A stretch of 37,640 bases of DNA from an uncultured Anaerolineales bacterium (GTDB taxonomy: Bacteria > Chloroflexota > Anaerolineae > Anaerolineales > Villigracilaceae), in the NCBI GenBank assembly GCA_937928015.1, contig CALFXA010000113.1, positions 1-37,640 on the forward strand. Direction: 5' to 3'. A program made the translations under genes and the position numbers. How positions within the stretch are numbered: position 1 is the stretch's first letter; each line of letters starts with the position of its first letter. Positions 8,770 through 17,480 of the stretch are shown here, piece after piece. A model generated the notes under the pieces. That model was given only the letters and a program-made list of their open reading frames with translations, made no database searches and was not told where the DNA came from.

Positions 8770-9810
8770 TTATGCCTTCAGCACATCTGCAAAGGCCTGC
8801 ACCGTACGGTCCACGGCCGCGTCGTCGATCCAATAATGCGTCACCAGGCGGAAGCGGGTATAGGTCTCGGGACCAACCAGGATGCCGCGGTCCTTGAGCT
8901 GATACATGATCTGCTCGGCGTTCAGCGGGGCATCCTTCGTCAGGTCGAAGTACACCATGTTGGTGTAGGGCGAACCTTTGTCGATGACGATACCCTTGAC
9001 CTGGCTCAGACCCTCGGCCAGCTTCCGCGCCCGGGCGTGATCCTCGTCCAGACGCTCGATCATCGACTCGAGCGAGATAATCCCCGCCGCCGCGACAATT
9101 CCCACCTGACGCATCCCGCCACCCAGCATCTTGCGCAGATGCCGCGCCCGCTTGATGAACTTCGCCGACCCCACCAGCATGGACCCGATGGGCGCAACCA
9201 ACCCCTTGCTCAGGCAGAACATGACCGAGTCCGCGGGAGCGGCTAATTCCTTCGCCGAGACATTCTGCGCCACCGCCGCATTGAACAGGCGCGCCCCGTC
9301 AATGTGCAGCGCCAGATTATTGGCATGCGCCAACTCGCCCACCTGACGGGTGTACTCCGCCGTCAGCGGGACTCCGCCGCAGATGTTCTGTGTGTTCTCG
9401 ATACAGACCAGGCGTGTGATGGTGTGATGCACATCCTCGCCCTGAATCGAGGCGCGGATATCATCCAGGGCCAGCGTGCCGTCGGCTTGATTGTGGACCG
9501 GGTGCGGGTGAATCCCACCCAGCGCCGACATCCCGCCCGCCTCGTTGGCATAGATATGCGACTGGTCGCCGACGATAACCTCATCCCCGCGCTGACAGTG
9601 AGTCAGCAGCGCCAGCAGATTGCCCATCGTCCCCGAGGGAACGAAGAGTGCGGCTTCCTTGCCGAGCAAGGCTGCCGCCATCTCCTGTAATTTGTTGACG
9701 GTGGGATCGTCCTCGTACACGTCGTCCCCCACCGGTGCCTTGGACATGGCCTCGCGCATCTCAGGCGTGGGCTGGGTGACGGTATCCGAACGCAGGTCGA
9801 TGATTTCCAT
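8770..9810 (-). CDS. ltaE: Low-specificity L-threonine aldolase
   Basis: PLP-dependent enzyme of the beta-eliminating lyase family that cleaves L-threonine or allo-threonine to glycine and acetaldehyde. Hallmarks are [12 protein letters not shown] at the N-terminus, [18 protein letters not shown] and the PLP lysine in [12 protein letters not shown] (about K202). At about 346 residues it has normal length. A start five codons further upstream is possible, but the ATG at 9808-9810 has AAGGAAT at good spacing and matches family N-termini. It is the last gene of the minus-strand operon, 35 bases after rluD, and stops at the bidirectional terminator. Confidence 0.93.
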   Translation of the reverse strand: MEIIDLRSDTVTQPTPEMREAMSKAPVGDDVYEDDPTVNKLQEMAAALLGKEAALFVPSGTMGNLLALLTHCQRGDEVIVGDQSHIYANEAGGMSALGGIHPHPVHNQADGTLALDDIRASIQGEDVHHTITRLVCIENTQNICGGVPLTAEYTRQVGELAHANNLALHIDGARLFNAAVAQNVSAKELAAPADSVMFCLSKGLVAPIGSMLVGSAKFIKRARHLRKMLGGGMRQVGIVAAAGIISLESMIERLDEDHARARKLAEGLSQVKGIVIDKGSPYTNMVYFDLTKDAPLNAEQIMYQLKDRGILVGPETYTRFRLVTHYWIDDAAVDRTVQAFADVLKA

Positions 9811-9845
9811 AAGATTCCTTTCCATTCAAAAACGCAAAGGCGCGG

Positions 9846-10778
9846 TTACTTGTTGCGCAACTCCGCCAGCACCTCTTCCAAATCCTCGGGCAACGGCGCC
9901 TCGAACTGACGGGGTTTCTTCTCGCCAGGCAAGGTGATCTTCAGACGGGCCGCGTGCAAAAAATGACGGTCCAACTGCACAGACTGGCTCTTGCGGCCAT
10001 ACACCTTGTCGCCCACGATGGGACATTCCAGGAAGGCGCAATGTAGGCGGATCTGATGTGTGCGCCCCGTCAGCGGATGGAACTCCAGCAACGTGTGCGC
10101 CTTGAACGATTCAAGCGTCTTATATTCGCTGACAGCCTCACGTCCCTTACCAGGCGGCAGGATGGCCATCTTCTTGCGATGACTCGGGTCGCGGCCGATG
10201 GCGGCCTCCACGCGGCCTGTCGGTGTGGGTGGAGCGCCATCCACCAGGGCCAGATAGACCTTCTCCACCTTGCGCAGGCGGAACTGGTCTTGCAGCCAGT
10301 GATGGGCGGCGTCGTTCTTGGCCATTACGATCAGGCCCGAGGTTTCCTTGTCGAGGCGATGGACCACGCCCGGGCGTTCTTCGCCGCTGATCTCGCCGAA
10401 CTCGGGATCGTATCCCAGCACGGCATTGACCAGCGTGCCCGAACTGTGTCCCGCCGCGGGATGGACCACCATCCCTGCGGGTTTGTTGACCACCAGCAGG
10501 TCATCGTTTTCGAAGACAATATCGAGCGGAATTTCCTCGGCGATCAACCCCGTCGGCTCGGGCGGCGGGATGCGCACCTCCACCTCGGTCCCCACCTCGA
10601 TCATCTGCCCCGATTTCTTCGCAGGGACGCCGTTCACACGCACGAAGCCGTCGGCGATCAGCCCCTGCAGGCGCGCGCGCGAAAAATCGGGCAGGCAGCC
10701 GACCAGGAACTTGTCGAGCCGCTCGGCCGCGTCCTTCTCGAACCGAAAGACCAATACCTGGTCACTCACGGGGTTCAC
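9846..10778 (-). CDS. RluD-family 23S rRNA pseudouridine synthase
   Basis: 310 residues. An S4 RNA-binding domain (about 15-70: AERLDKFLVGCLPDFSRARLQ, then VRVNG) precedes a pseudouridine synthase catalytic domain with the HRLDKETSG motif (catalytic aspartate near D143), and RTHQIRLH further on. It isomerises uridines in structured RNA, probably the helix 69 uridines of 23S rRNA. The exact target (RluC, RluD or a relative) cannot be settled from sequence. The start is GTG at 10776-10778 inside the end of lspA (17-base overlap). The lspA-rluD order is common in bacteria and supports the call. Confidence 0.92.
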   Translation of the reverse strand: MNPVSDQVLVFRFEKDAAERLDKFLVGCLPDFSRARLQGLIADGFVRVNGVPAKKSGQMIEVGTEVEVRIPPPEPTGLIAEEIPLDIVFENDDLLVVNKPAGMVVHPAAGHSSGTLVNAVLGYDPEFGEISGEERPGVVHRLDKETSGLIVMAKNDAAHHWLQDQFRLRKVEKVYLALVDGAPPTPTGRVEAAIGRDPSHRKKMAILPPGKGREAVSEYKTLESFKAHTLLEFHPLTGRTHQIRLHCAFLECPIVGDKVYGRKSQSVQLDRHFLHAARLKITLPGEKKPRQFEAPLPEDLEEVLAELRNK

Positions 10779-11307
10779 TTACCTGTTCTTCCGCAGGTTG
10801 GGTATCCGCCTGCGGTTCGGTCTTCTTCTCTTGGCGTTCCTTCCACCATACGCCGAGCAACAGCACCACCACCCCCATCGTGATACTCGAATCGGCTACG
10901 TTGAACACGGGGAAATTCATCACTGAAATAAAGTCCGTCACCTTGCCGCCCAGGGTCAGGCGGTCAATCAGGTTGCCGAGCGCGCCCGCCAACTGCATCC
11001 CCATCGCCAGGCGCAGCGGCCAGTCGTCTTCCTCCACGCGCGGGAAATAATAAATGATGGCGATCACCACGATCACAGCCAGGATCGCGAACACACCGCC
11101 GCCCTGCTGGAACATGCCGAAGGCCGCGCCGCTGTTATACCAATGCACGATGCGTGCATACGGCATCAGCCATTCCATGCCCGCAGGCAGCCACGCGCCG
11201 GTAAAGGGGATGTTCGTGCGCACCAGCCACTTGGTCCACTGGTCGAGCGAGACGATCACCGTCACCACCAGCGCCAGGATCAAATAATCTTTCGTCAATC
11301 TCTTCAA
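10762..11307 (-). CDS. lspA: Lipoprotein signal peptidase (signal peptidase II)
   Basis: 181-residue inner-membrane aspartyl protease that removes lipoprotein signal peptides after lipid attachment. Four hydrophobic helices are visible. The two catalytic aspartates lie in GNLIDRL (D115) and NVADSSI (D139), and the family-typical VHWYNSGAAFGMF is present. A charged, Gln/Glu/Pro-rich C-terminal tail of about 25 residues follows the last helix. It overlaps rluD and lies 38 bases after alr, so it belongs to the same operon. Confidence 0.95.
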   Translation of the reverse strand: MKRLTKDYLILALVVTVIVSLDQWTKWLVRTNIPFTGAWLPAGMEWLMPYARIVHWYNSGAAFGMFQQGGGVFAILAVIVVIAIIYYFPRVEEDDWPLRLAMGMQLAGALGNLIDRLTLGGKVTDFISVMNFPVFNVADSSITMGVVVLLLGVWWKERQEKKTEPQADTQPAEEQVSEPRE

Positions 11308-11345
11308 AATTCACCTCAACTTGGAAATCGCCCGCCTATTGTACT

Positions 11346-12443
11346 CTACTCGGTTACGAACACACGCGGCACGCGCGCGCTGATATTGGTCAACGGCTCG
11401 TAATTGTCGGTGCCCGCCCACACCGCGACGCCGTCAGCCGAGAGGCCTTGCCCCAGCAGGGTGCCCTCGTCACCGACTTGCACGTCATCCTCGCCCACAT
11501 CGACCATGAACTGGTCCATGCAGATGCGCCCGACCTGTGGATAGCTCTTCCCGCCGATGACGACCCGCGCCCGGTTGGTCATGTTGCGGAAGTAGCCATC
11601 GTCATAACCGCACGGGATGGTGACAATGCGGGTCGGAGCCTCAGCCTGCCACAACGACCCATAACTCACCGGCCGCCCGGGCGGCGTGATCTTGGAATAG
11701 ACCACCCGCGAGTGCCAGGTCAACGCGGGTTTGACCTTCACCGTGCGCTGGACATCCTCGCCAGGATAGTAACCGTATAACATAATGCCGGGCCGCACCA
11801 TGTCGAGGTGACCCTCGGGCAATTGCAGGATGCCGCCCGAGTTGCACAGGTGACGCAAGGCAGGCATGGGCGCGCCCAGTTTGTCGTACAGCGCCAGCAC
11901 ACCCTGGAAGCGCTCCAGTTGCAGGCGCGCGTGGACCAGATCAGGCATTTCAGAATTCGCCAGGTGGGTATAGATGCCTTCCACCTCGACGTGCCTACAC
12001 GCAAGCGATTCCTCGATGAAAGGCTTCGCGTCCGTGTCGCGCACGCCCACGCGTTCCATGCCCGTGTCGATCTTCAGGTGGGCGCGCAGACGCCTCCCTG
12101 TGGATTCGGCCAATTGCTCGGCAGCCCGCAACAGGTCCACAGAAGAGGCGGTCAGGGTCAGGTCATGTTCGAGGAAGGCTGGCAATTGCTCGGCCAGAGT
12201 CCCGCCCATCACCAGGATCGGCTTCTGGATGCCCAGCCTGCGTAGGTAAATGCCCTCCTCCACTAGGGCAACGCCGAGATAATCAGCAAAAGGTTCGAGG
12301 AAAGGCCCGACGCCGTCCACGCCGTGGCCGTAGGCGTTGGCCTTGACCACCGCCAGCACTTTGGCGGGCGCGACGTGTGCGCGGATGGCTTCAAGGTTGC
12401 GCTGAAGCTGACTCAGGTTGACTTTGACGTAGGTGGGGCGCAT
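11346..12443 (-). CDS. alr: Alanine racemase
   Basis: PLP enzyme interconverting L- and D-alanine to supply peptidoglycan precursors in the cytoplasm. The PLP lysine is K34 in AVVKANAYGHG. The second catalytic base is the tyrosine of VSYGSLW (about Y261), and MVRPGIMLYG and CMDQFMVDV are also present. About 365 residues, normal for the family. The frame stays open 47 codons upstream into the GNAT gene, but the ATG at 12441-12443 gives the standard MRPTYVKVNLSQL start. Only two bases separate it from the GNAT stop codon, so translation is likely coupled. Confidence 0.95.
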   Translation of the reverse strand: MRPTYVKVNLSQLQRNLEAIRAHVAPAKVLAVVKANAYGHGVDGVGPFLEPFADYLGVALVEEGIYLRRLGIQKPILVMGGTLAEQLPAFLEHDLTLTASSVDLLRAAEQLAESTGRRLRAHLKIDTGMERVGVRDTDAKPFIEESLACRHVEVEGIYTHLANSEMPDLVHARLQLERFQGVLALYDKLGAPMPALRHLCNSGGILQLPEGHLDMVRPGIMLYGYYPGEDVQRTVKVKPALTWHSRVVYSKITPPGRPVSYGSLWQAEAPTRIVTIPCGYDDGYFRNMTNRARVVIGGKSYPQVGRICMDQFMVDVGEDDVQVGDEGTLLGQGLSADGVAVWAGTDNYEPLTNISARVPRVFVTE

Positions 12444-12445
12444 GG

Positions 12446-12901
12446 TCACTCGGGGCGATACCAGTGATACTCGACGTCGGGTTCGTTCTCGGGCGCGGGG
12501 CTGGTGCCGAACTTCTTGGCGATGAAACCGTTTTTCTCGTAGAAAGCGCGCGCCATCGAATTGGCAACGTGCGTGTACAGCCACAAATGATCGTGCGATA
12601 GGTCGCGGGCGTGCTCAAGCATGAACTGTCCGATACCCTGGCGATGATAATCGGGGGCGACGTAGAGATAATCGATGAAGTCGTTCTTGATACCCATGAA
12701 GGCCACGATGACGCCATCTCTCTCGACCACCCATAGATCGCAGGCCGCGACGATGTGTTCGGCGAAATGGGCCTGGTCGGTTTTGAAGCTGTACCCCATG
12801 CGCGCGGTCAGTTCGGGCACGGCGGCCTCGCGAGCGCGGCGCCACAGGCGTGTAACAGGCTCGAAGTCGTCGGCGCGGTAAAAGCGGATATGTAAGGTCA
12901 T
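12446..12901 (-). CDS. GNAT-family N-acetyltransferase
   Basis: 151 residues with the acetyl-CoA binding motif A (YVAPDYHRQGIGQFML, about residues 85-100) and a C-terminal strand typical of GNAT enzymes (ARAFYEKNGFIAKKFG). It transfers an acetyl group from acetyl-CoA to an amine, but the substrate is unknown. RimI-like protein acetylation or small-molecule acetylation are both possible. The ATG at 12899-12901 is preferred over one five codons upstream because AAGGAGAG lies six bases before it. First gene of the alr-lspA-rluD-ltaE operon. Confidence 0.85.
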   Translation of the reverse strand: MTLHIRFYRADDFEPVTRLWRRAREAAVPELTARMGYSFKTDQAHFAEHIVAACDLWVVERDGVIVAFMGIKNDFIDYLYVAPDYHRQGIGQFMLEHARDLSHDHLWLYTHVANSMARAFYEKNGFIAKKFGTSPAPENEPDVEYHWYRPE

Positions 12902-12978
12902 GTCTCTCCTTAACAAGTGGGGCTATTTTACTGTGCGTTGAGACTTCGCGCCATGCGGCCGTGGCGACCAAAACCCGT

Positions 12979-13007
12979 TTGCAGTCCGGGCGGCGCTGCG
13001 CTATAAT
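12979..13007 (+). promoter_or_regulatory. Sigma-70-type promoter of the 75-codon gene
   Basis: TTGCAG (12979-12984), 17-base spacer, perfect TATAAT (13002-13007). Transcription would begin near 13014, leaving a leader of under 20 bases that contains the AAGGAG ribosome site before the ATG at 13031. Confidence 0.75.
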
Positions 13008-13030
13008 CAGAAATAAGTAAGGAGACTCTT

Positions 13031-13258
13031 ATGGCTGAAAAAACGTCCCGCACCCGCAAGTCGCACGAAGAACAAATTCCGTCCGAAGCGCGTGAGCACA
13101 TGCGCGCAGCCCGTGAAGAGATGCGCAAGAGTTTCGAAACGATCCTGCCGCCAGGCTTCAAGGAGCATCGCCGCGCCGCCCGCAAGGAGATGCTGCTGGC
13201 CTTCCGCAGCATGATCGACGCCGCGCTCGAACACGTGGAAGAAAAGAAGACTGCATAG
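13031..13258 (+). CDS. Small charged helical protein with an internal duplicated motif (unknown function)
   Basis: 75 residues, rich in Glu, Arg, Lys, Ala and Met, with no signal peptide or membrane segment; it should be almost entirely helical. Two copies of one motif are visible: EHMRAAREEMRKSFETIL (about 22-39) and EHRRAARKEMLLAFRSMI (about 45-62), sharing EHxRAAR-x-EM and a Phe at the same position, joined by PPGFK. I do not recognise the family. A near-consensus promoter, an AAGGAG ribosome site and a strong terminator frame it as a single-gene unit, which suggests strong expression. A helical-hairpin adaptor or nucleoid- or membrane-associated protein would fit, but no function can be assigned. 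GC content matches the neighbourhood. Confidence 0.8.
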   Translation: MAEKTSRTRKSHEEQIPSEAREHMRAAREEMRKSFETILPPGFKEHRRAARKEMLLAFRSMIDAALEHVEEKKTA

Positions 13259-13265
13259 AAGACCA

Positions 13266-13299
13266 CCGCCCCGTCAGTTTGACGGGGCGGTTTGCTTTT
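13266..13299 (+). terminator. Rho-independent terminator of the 75-codon gene
   Basis: A perfect 10-bp stem CCGCCCCGTC/GACGGGGCGG (13266-13275 and 13281-13290) with an AGTTT loop, followed by TTTGCTTTT. It starts eight bases after the stop codon. Confidence 0.92.
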
Positions 13300-13346
13300 A
13301 ATTTCGTGTTGAACGGAGTCGAGACACATATACATTCATCATCGCA

Positions 13347-13396
13347 CCCTTCGACTACGCCGCGCTAAGAACACGCGGCTCCGCTCAGGGCGAAGG
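13347..13396. repeat. REP-like palindromic element
   Basis: Nested inverted repeats: outer CCTTCG/CGAAGG arms and inner GCCGCG (13359-13364) with CGCGGC (13374-13379), in the form CTTCGACT...CCGCTCAGGGCGAAG seen in dispersed REP-like elements of many genomes. A TGAACGGAGTCGAGAC fragment of the same style lies just upstream (about 13309-13324). An adjoining 9-bp hairpin, GAAGGATTT/AAATCCTTC (13392-13412), runs over the stop codon of the UbiB-family gene. Confidence 0.6.
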
Positions 13397-13398
13397 AT

Positions 13399-15090
13399 TT
13401 ACAAAATCCTTCTGCGACGGATGAAGAAGAGGGTATAGACCAATGCCAGGCCAGACGCGCCCATCAGGACGTAGGCCAGCGTCTCGTTCGACGGCAGGAC
13501 GATGGCTCCCGCCAGCAGCAAGCCAACGAAGGTCAACACGCCTGTCAAGCGGTTGACCGCCTGCTCGACGAACGCAATCTGACGGTTGACCAGTGGCATC
13601 TGCACGTTCAGCTCGCCACGCTCGACCAGGGTCAGCACACGGTCAGTCCGCCCAGGCAGGGCCAGCAGTAGCTTGAACAGATTCCCCGCCTCGTCGAGGA
13701 CGGTGTCGAAGATCGAGCCGCCTTCCTTTTCATCCGAGACCAGCTTGCCCGCGTAGGGTCCGATTTGCGCCCACAGGTTGAAGTCGGGATTGAGGCCCGT
13801 GCACATGCCCGATAGAATCGCAACCGTCCGCCCGAGTAACAACAAGTTCTCGGGCAACTGGAAGGGCATGTTGTACATCAGTTCGCGGAATTGCATGGCG
13901 AACTGCATCATCTCAGCATGGTTGACCGAGCGCAGTTCGCTCATGCTCATGCCCCAGAAGCGGTCGAAGAGTTGAGCCTCGGCACGCTCGATCAAGTTCA
14001 GGTCGGCGGTGGGCAACAAGACGTTAAGCAGTTTGTAGGCTTTGACCGTACGAGTCGCGTCACGCGTGCCGACGGCGATGATCAACTCGCGCAGGCCTTC
14101 GCGCACCCCGTCGGGCATGCGGCCGACCATGCCGAAGTCCACGAAGGTCAGTTTCCAACGGACCTGGCCGTCCGCGTCCTTTTCCAGCGGGGTGACAAAC
14201 AGGTTGCCAGGATGCGGGTCGGCGTGGAAGAAGCCATCTTCGAAGATCTGCTTGAGGTAAGTTTCCAACAGGCGGACGGCTACCTCGTCGCGGTCGATGC
14301 CCGCGGCGGTGATGGAGTCATAGTCGGTGATCTTGATGGCGAAGACGTCTTCGAGTGTGAGCACCCGTCCCGTGCAGTGACTCCACACCACGCGCGGCAC
14401 ATGGACGTTCTCGTCATCCTGGAAGTTGGCGGCGAAGGTCTCGGCGTTGCGGCCCTCGGCCAGATAGTCGATCTCCTCGCGGACGGTGGCGGCAAATTCC
14501 TCGATCAGGGCGCGCACGTCGGCGCGGTCACGGATGGGACGATACTTCTCCAGCCAGCCGCCGACCCGCCGCAAGGCGGAGAGGTCCACTTCCACCAACT
14601 GCTCGATGTGCGGACGCTGGATCTTGACCACGACCTTCTCGAAGCCTGCCTTCTCGGCATCCTGCGGAAGCAAGCGCGCGCGATGGACTTGCCCGAGGGA
14701 GGCGGCCGCCAGGGGCGTTTCGTCGAAGGCGGCAAACTTCAGGTCCAGGCGGGACCCAAGCTCGGATTCCGCTTTGGCGCGGATGGCGGCGAAATCCTCC
14801 GCGGGGACCTCATCCTGCAAGCCCGCCAGTTCTTCGGTGATCTCAGGCGGCAGGACATCCAGCCGCGAGGAAAGGAACTGTCCCACCTTGATCATCACAC
14901 CGCCCATGCGGATGGCCAGCGCGCGGAAACGAACCGCGATGTCGGTCATGCGCTTCGAGCGGGTGCGGCGGGTGAGGCCGCTCAGAAAGATGCGCGGCAG
15001 GAGGAGTTCCCAAAAGATGAAGCCCAGGGTGACCCAGGCGAAGAAGGCGACGATGCGCCAATAGCGGGCGCGCAGCAAAGACGGTTTCAT
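13399..15090 (-). CDS. ABC1/UbiB-family atypical kinase
   Basis: 563 residues with all UbiB hallmarks: the KxGQ motif (K68-Q71, MIKVGQFLSSR), the Ala-rich nucleotide loop (PLAAASLGQVHRA, about 126-138), VVVKIQRP lysine near K156, HADPHPGN (about 289-296) and metal-binding VDFG (about 317-320). Two hydrophobic segments at the C-terminus (about 508-555) and one near the N-terminus (about 10-35) suggest membrane association. The family has ATPase activity and supports isoprenoid quinone or lipid metabolism. No ubi or men genes are adjacent, so the pathway is unclear. The ATG at 15088-15090 is preferred over one 18 codons upstream because of GGAGG five bases before it. Confidence 0.92.
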   Translation of the reverse strand: MKPSLLRARYWRIVAFFAWVTLGFIFWELLLPRIFLSGLTRRTRSKRMTDIAVRFRALAIRMGGVMIKVGQFLSSRLDVLPPEITEELAGLQDEVPAEDFAAIRAKAESELGSRLDLKFAAFDETPLAAASLGQVHRARLLPQDAEKAGFEKVVVKIQRPHIEQLVEVDLSALRRVGGWLEKYRPIRDRADVRALIEEFAATVREEIDYLAEGRNAETFAANFQDDENVHVPRVVWSHCTGRVLTLEDVFAIKITDYDSITAAGIDRDEVAVRLLETYLKQIFEDGFFHADPHPGNLFVTPLEKDADGQVRWKLTFVDFGMVGRMPDGVREGLRELIIAVGTRDATRTVKAYKLLNVLLPTADLNLIERAEAQLFDRFWGMSMSELRSVNHAEMMQFAMQFRELMYNMPFQLPENLLLLGRTVAILSGMCTGLNPDFNLWAQIGPYAGKLVSDEKEGGSIFDTVLDEAGNLFKLLLALPGRTDRVLTLVERGELNVQMPLVNRQIAFVEQAVNRLTGVLTFVGLLLAGAIVLPSNETLAYVLMGASGLALVYTLFFIRRRRIL

Positions 15091-15189
15091 AAGCCTCCAC
15101 GACTTCGGGTCGATTGTAATCTCAAATCGCGGCCCCGGAATCAAGAAGCCTGGCCGCTGGGCCAGGCTTGGATCCGACGCGAATTCAAT

Positions 15190-15837
15190 TTATTTGACGA
15201 TCTTGAAATTGAAATCGACGGTACCCAATTTCCTCTGCAAGGAAATCCACAGCGGCAGGAGCATCTCCATGCCGCGCGCGTTGGAAATATCGCCCAGGTC
15301 GATGACCGACTTCCAGCCGAACCAGTCGGTCAGAATCTCGGTGACGGTGTTCTTGGCGAGGTCGTCGTTGCCGCAGATGAACACGTCGTGCGGCTCGCGA
15401 AGGCGGTCGGGATGCACCATCACGTCCACGTTCATGGTGTTGAGCGCCTTGACCACCCGCAGCAGCGGATGCATGCGCTGGATCTGCTCGGCCAGCGAGT
15501 CGGTGTTACTGACGGTCAGCGTGGGCGGCATGCCGCGCGAGAAGTCGAGCGGATTGGCAACATCGATCAGCACTTTGTTGTTGAGGTCGGCCGCGCTCGG
15601 GAATTCGAGCGCCGAAAGCGAGCCCATGCCCGAGGTACAGTTGAAGAGGATCTCGCCGAACCTGGCGGCCTCGGCGAAGGTCCCATGCGAGGCCTGGCTG
15701 CCATTCACATGGACCCAGGCGCGGCCCTTTTCGTTGTTGGACAGGCGCGAGCCAAGCATCACATGATGTCCAAGATCGATCAGGCGCGTGCCGATGGTCT
15801 GACCAACCATTCCAGTTCCCAAAATACCGATATTCAT
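15190..15837 (-). CDS. NAD(P)-binding F420-dependent-reductase-like oxidoreductase
   Basis: 215 residues. Rossmann fold at the N-terminus with GILGTGMVGQTIG (about 4-16), then HVMLGSR as the likely NADP phosphate site, and an F420_oxidored-type layout (DVANPLDFSRG, VKALNTMN, GWKSVIDLGDI). Family members reduce F420 or other cofactors or substrates using NADP(H). The true substrate is not evident, and no F420 biosynthesis genes are in the window. The ATG is preceded by AGGAAAGG. It lies 67 bases after the cystathionine beta-synthase gene on the same strand. Confidence 0.82.
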   Translation of the reverse strand: MNIGILGTGMVGQTIGTRLIDLGHHVMLGSRLSNNEKGRAWVHVNGSQASHGTFAEAARFGEILFNCTSGMGSLSALEFPSAADLNNKVLIDVANPLDFSRGMPPTLTVSNTDSLAEQIQRMHPLLRVVKALNTMNVDVMVHPDRLREPHDVFICGNDDLAKNTVTEILTDWFGWKSVIDLGDISNARGMEMLLPLWISLQRKLGTVDFNFKIVK

Positions 15838-15904
15838 TTTTTTCCTTTCCCCGCCGAGGATTGCTTGCGGCGGATGAACCTATCTATCGACGGGACAACG
15901 ACGG

Positions 15905-17317
15905 TTAAATCTTACCAGCCACGTAATCGAGCACGTCGATCTTGGTCAGGATGCCGATCGGTTTGGCGTTCTCGGCCACGATCAGGGCGTAGCCCGCCGT
16001 CAGCGAGGGCATAGCCTCCTCCAGCGGCGTCTCGGGCGGGAAGACCGCGCCCGCGTTCTGCACCAGACCGTCGATGGTCTCATCGTTGGTGTGCTCATGC
16101 TTTTCGAGCATGTGATTGAGCAGGTCCACTTCCTCGATCAGACCCGCCAGCGCCCCATCCGCGCCGACGACGGGCATCTGCGAGATGCCGTGCTGGTGCA
16201 TGACCGACACCACCTTGCGGATCGAGTCGCCCAGCGCGGCGGTGAACATGGACTTGTTCGGCTTGGCGATCAGCAGGTCGCCGAGAGTCGTCTCGCCGAA
16301 CTCGGTGGTCAGGAAACCGAACTCGCGCATCCACTTGTCGTCGTAAAACTTGGAGAGATAACGCGAACCCGAGTCGGGCAGAATCACCACAGGGATGCGG
16401 TCGGCCGTCAGCCTGCGGCAATATTTGATGGCACCCGCGATGGCCGAACCCGACGACCCGCCCGCGAAGATGCCCTCCTGCCGCACCAACTGGCGCGCCC
16501 AAAGGAAGGACTCGCGGTCGCCCGCGCGCTCGATCCAGTCCACCACCGAGAGGTCGGTGGCCGAGGGCAGGAAGTCCTCGCCGATGCCTTCCACCTTGTA
16601 GGTCTTCGGGTACGCGCCCTGGGGGATTTTGCCTTTATTCTGCCAGATCTCGGTCAGGATCGAGCCTTCGATGTCCACGCCCACAATCTGGATATTGGGA
16701 TTCTTCGACTTGAGATAGCGTCCCACCCCGCTGATGGTTCCGCCCGTGCCCATGCCGATGATCACATCCGTGACCCGCCCCTGGGTCTGGTCCCAAAGCT
16801 CGGGGCCGGTGCTCATCTCGTGCGTCTTCGGGTTGTCGGGGTTGTGATACTGGTTGGCGAGGATGGCGTTGGGCGTCTCGCGCGCAAAGCGCTTGGCCAC
16901 CTCATAATACGAGCGCGGATCTTCGGGCGCGACCGCCGTGGGCGTGATGACCACCTTGGCCCCGTAGGCGCGCAGCAGCAGAATCTTCTCGTTGCTCATC
17001 TTGTCGGGCATGACGAAGATGGTCTTGTAGCCCTTGAGCGCCGCCGCGATGGCCAGGCCCACACCCGTGTTGCCCGAGGTGGCCTCGACCACCGTCCCAC
17101 CTGGGACCAGTTCCCCGCGCTTCTCGGCCTGCTCGATGATGTTGGCCCCCACGCGGTCCTTGACCGAGCCGCCCGGGTTCATGAATTCCAATTTGGCATA
17201 CAAGGGCACGGGCAGGTCCCGCCCGATCCGCTCCAGCTTGACGAGCGGCGTATTCCCCATCGCCCCCAGGATGTTGTTGAAGACACGCAATTCCTTCGAT
17301 TCCAGTAATCCCGACAT
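15905..17317 (-). CDS. Cystathionine beta-synthase (PLP domain plus CBS pair)
   Basis: 470 residues. A fold-type II PLP domain fills about residues 10-335: PLP lysine K53 in PGGSVKDR, ATSGNTGVG, the phosphate loop GMGTGGTISG, and SGSRYLSKFYDDKWM near its end, which is characteristic of cystathionine beta-synthases rather than plain cysteine synthases. A regulatory pair of CBS domains follows at about 345-465. It condenses serine (or O-acetylserine) with homocysteine or sulfide. The AAAGGAGA ribosome site is at good spacing. MoeZ and a CysO-like carrier lie further upstream on the same strand, hinting at a sulfur-metabolism neighbourhood. Cysteine synthase activity is the chief alternative. 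Confidence 0.9.
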   Translation of the reverse strand: MSGLLESKELRVFNNILGAMGNTPLVKLERIGRDLPVPLYAKLEFMNPGGSVKDRVGANIIEQAEKRGELVPGGTVVEATSGNTGVGLAIAAALKGYKTIFVMPDKMSNEKILLLRAYGAKVVITPTAVAPEDPRSYYEVAKRFARETPNAILANQYHNPDNPKTHEMSTGPELWDQTQGRVTDVIIGMGTGGTISGVGRYLKSKNPNIQIVGVDIEGSILTEIWQNKGKIPQGAYPKTYKVEGIGEDFLPSATDLSVVDWIERAGDRESFLWARQLVRQEGIFAGGSSGSAIAGAIKYCRRLTADRIPVVILPDSGSRYLSKFYDDKWMREFGFLTTEFGETTLGDLLIAKPNKSMFTAALGDSIRKVVSVMHQHGISQMPVVGADGALAGLIEEVDLLNHMLEKHEHTNDETIDGLVQNAGAVFPPETPLEEAMPSLTAGYALIVAENAKPIGILTKIDVLDYVAGKI

Positions 17318-17366
17318 GTTTTCTCTCCTTTGGTTGAGGGTATTTTACCGCAAGAGAGGGAAGGGA

Positions 17367-17455
17367 CCTGACAGGTTTCACGGGATTCGGGTTGACAAGG
17401 TACATCGCGACGCGAGGATGTCTGATTGTCAGTTGTCCTGATGAAACCTGCCAGG
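17367..17455. repeat. Inverted repeat pair downstream of the TIR-FGE gene
   Basis: CCTGACAGGTTTCA (17367-17380) and TGAAACCTGCCAGG (17442-17455) are 14-base inverted copies with one mismatch, 61 bases apart. Each arm itself contains the short palindrome CCTG(A/C)CAGG. This gap of 163 bases between the cystathionine beta-synthase and TIR-FGE genes holds no coding sequence I can support. It may be a small non-autonomous element or a dispersed repeat. Confidence 0.55.
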
Positions 17456-17480
17456 TTTTGGAAATTATAGAAAACAAGAG

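Noticed and set aside
13891..16014. Long open plus-strand frame (707 codons) opposite the UbiB-family and oxidoreductase genes
   Set aside because: Antisense shadow of genes with full sets of family motifs; the composition is typical of a GC-rich complement.
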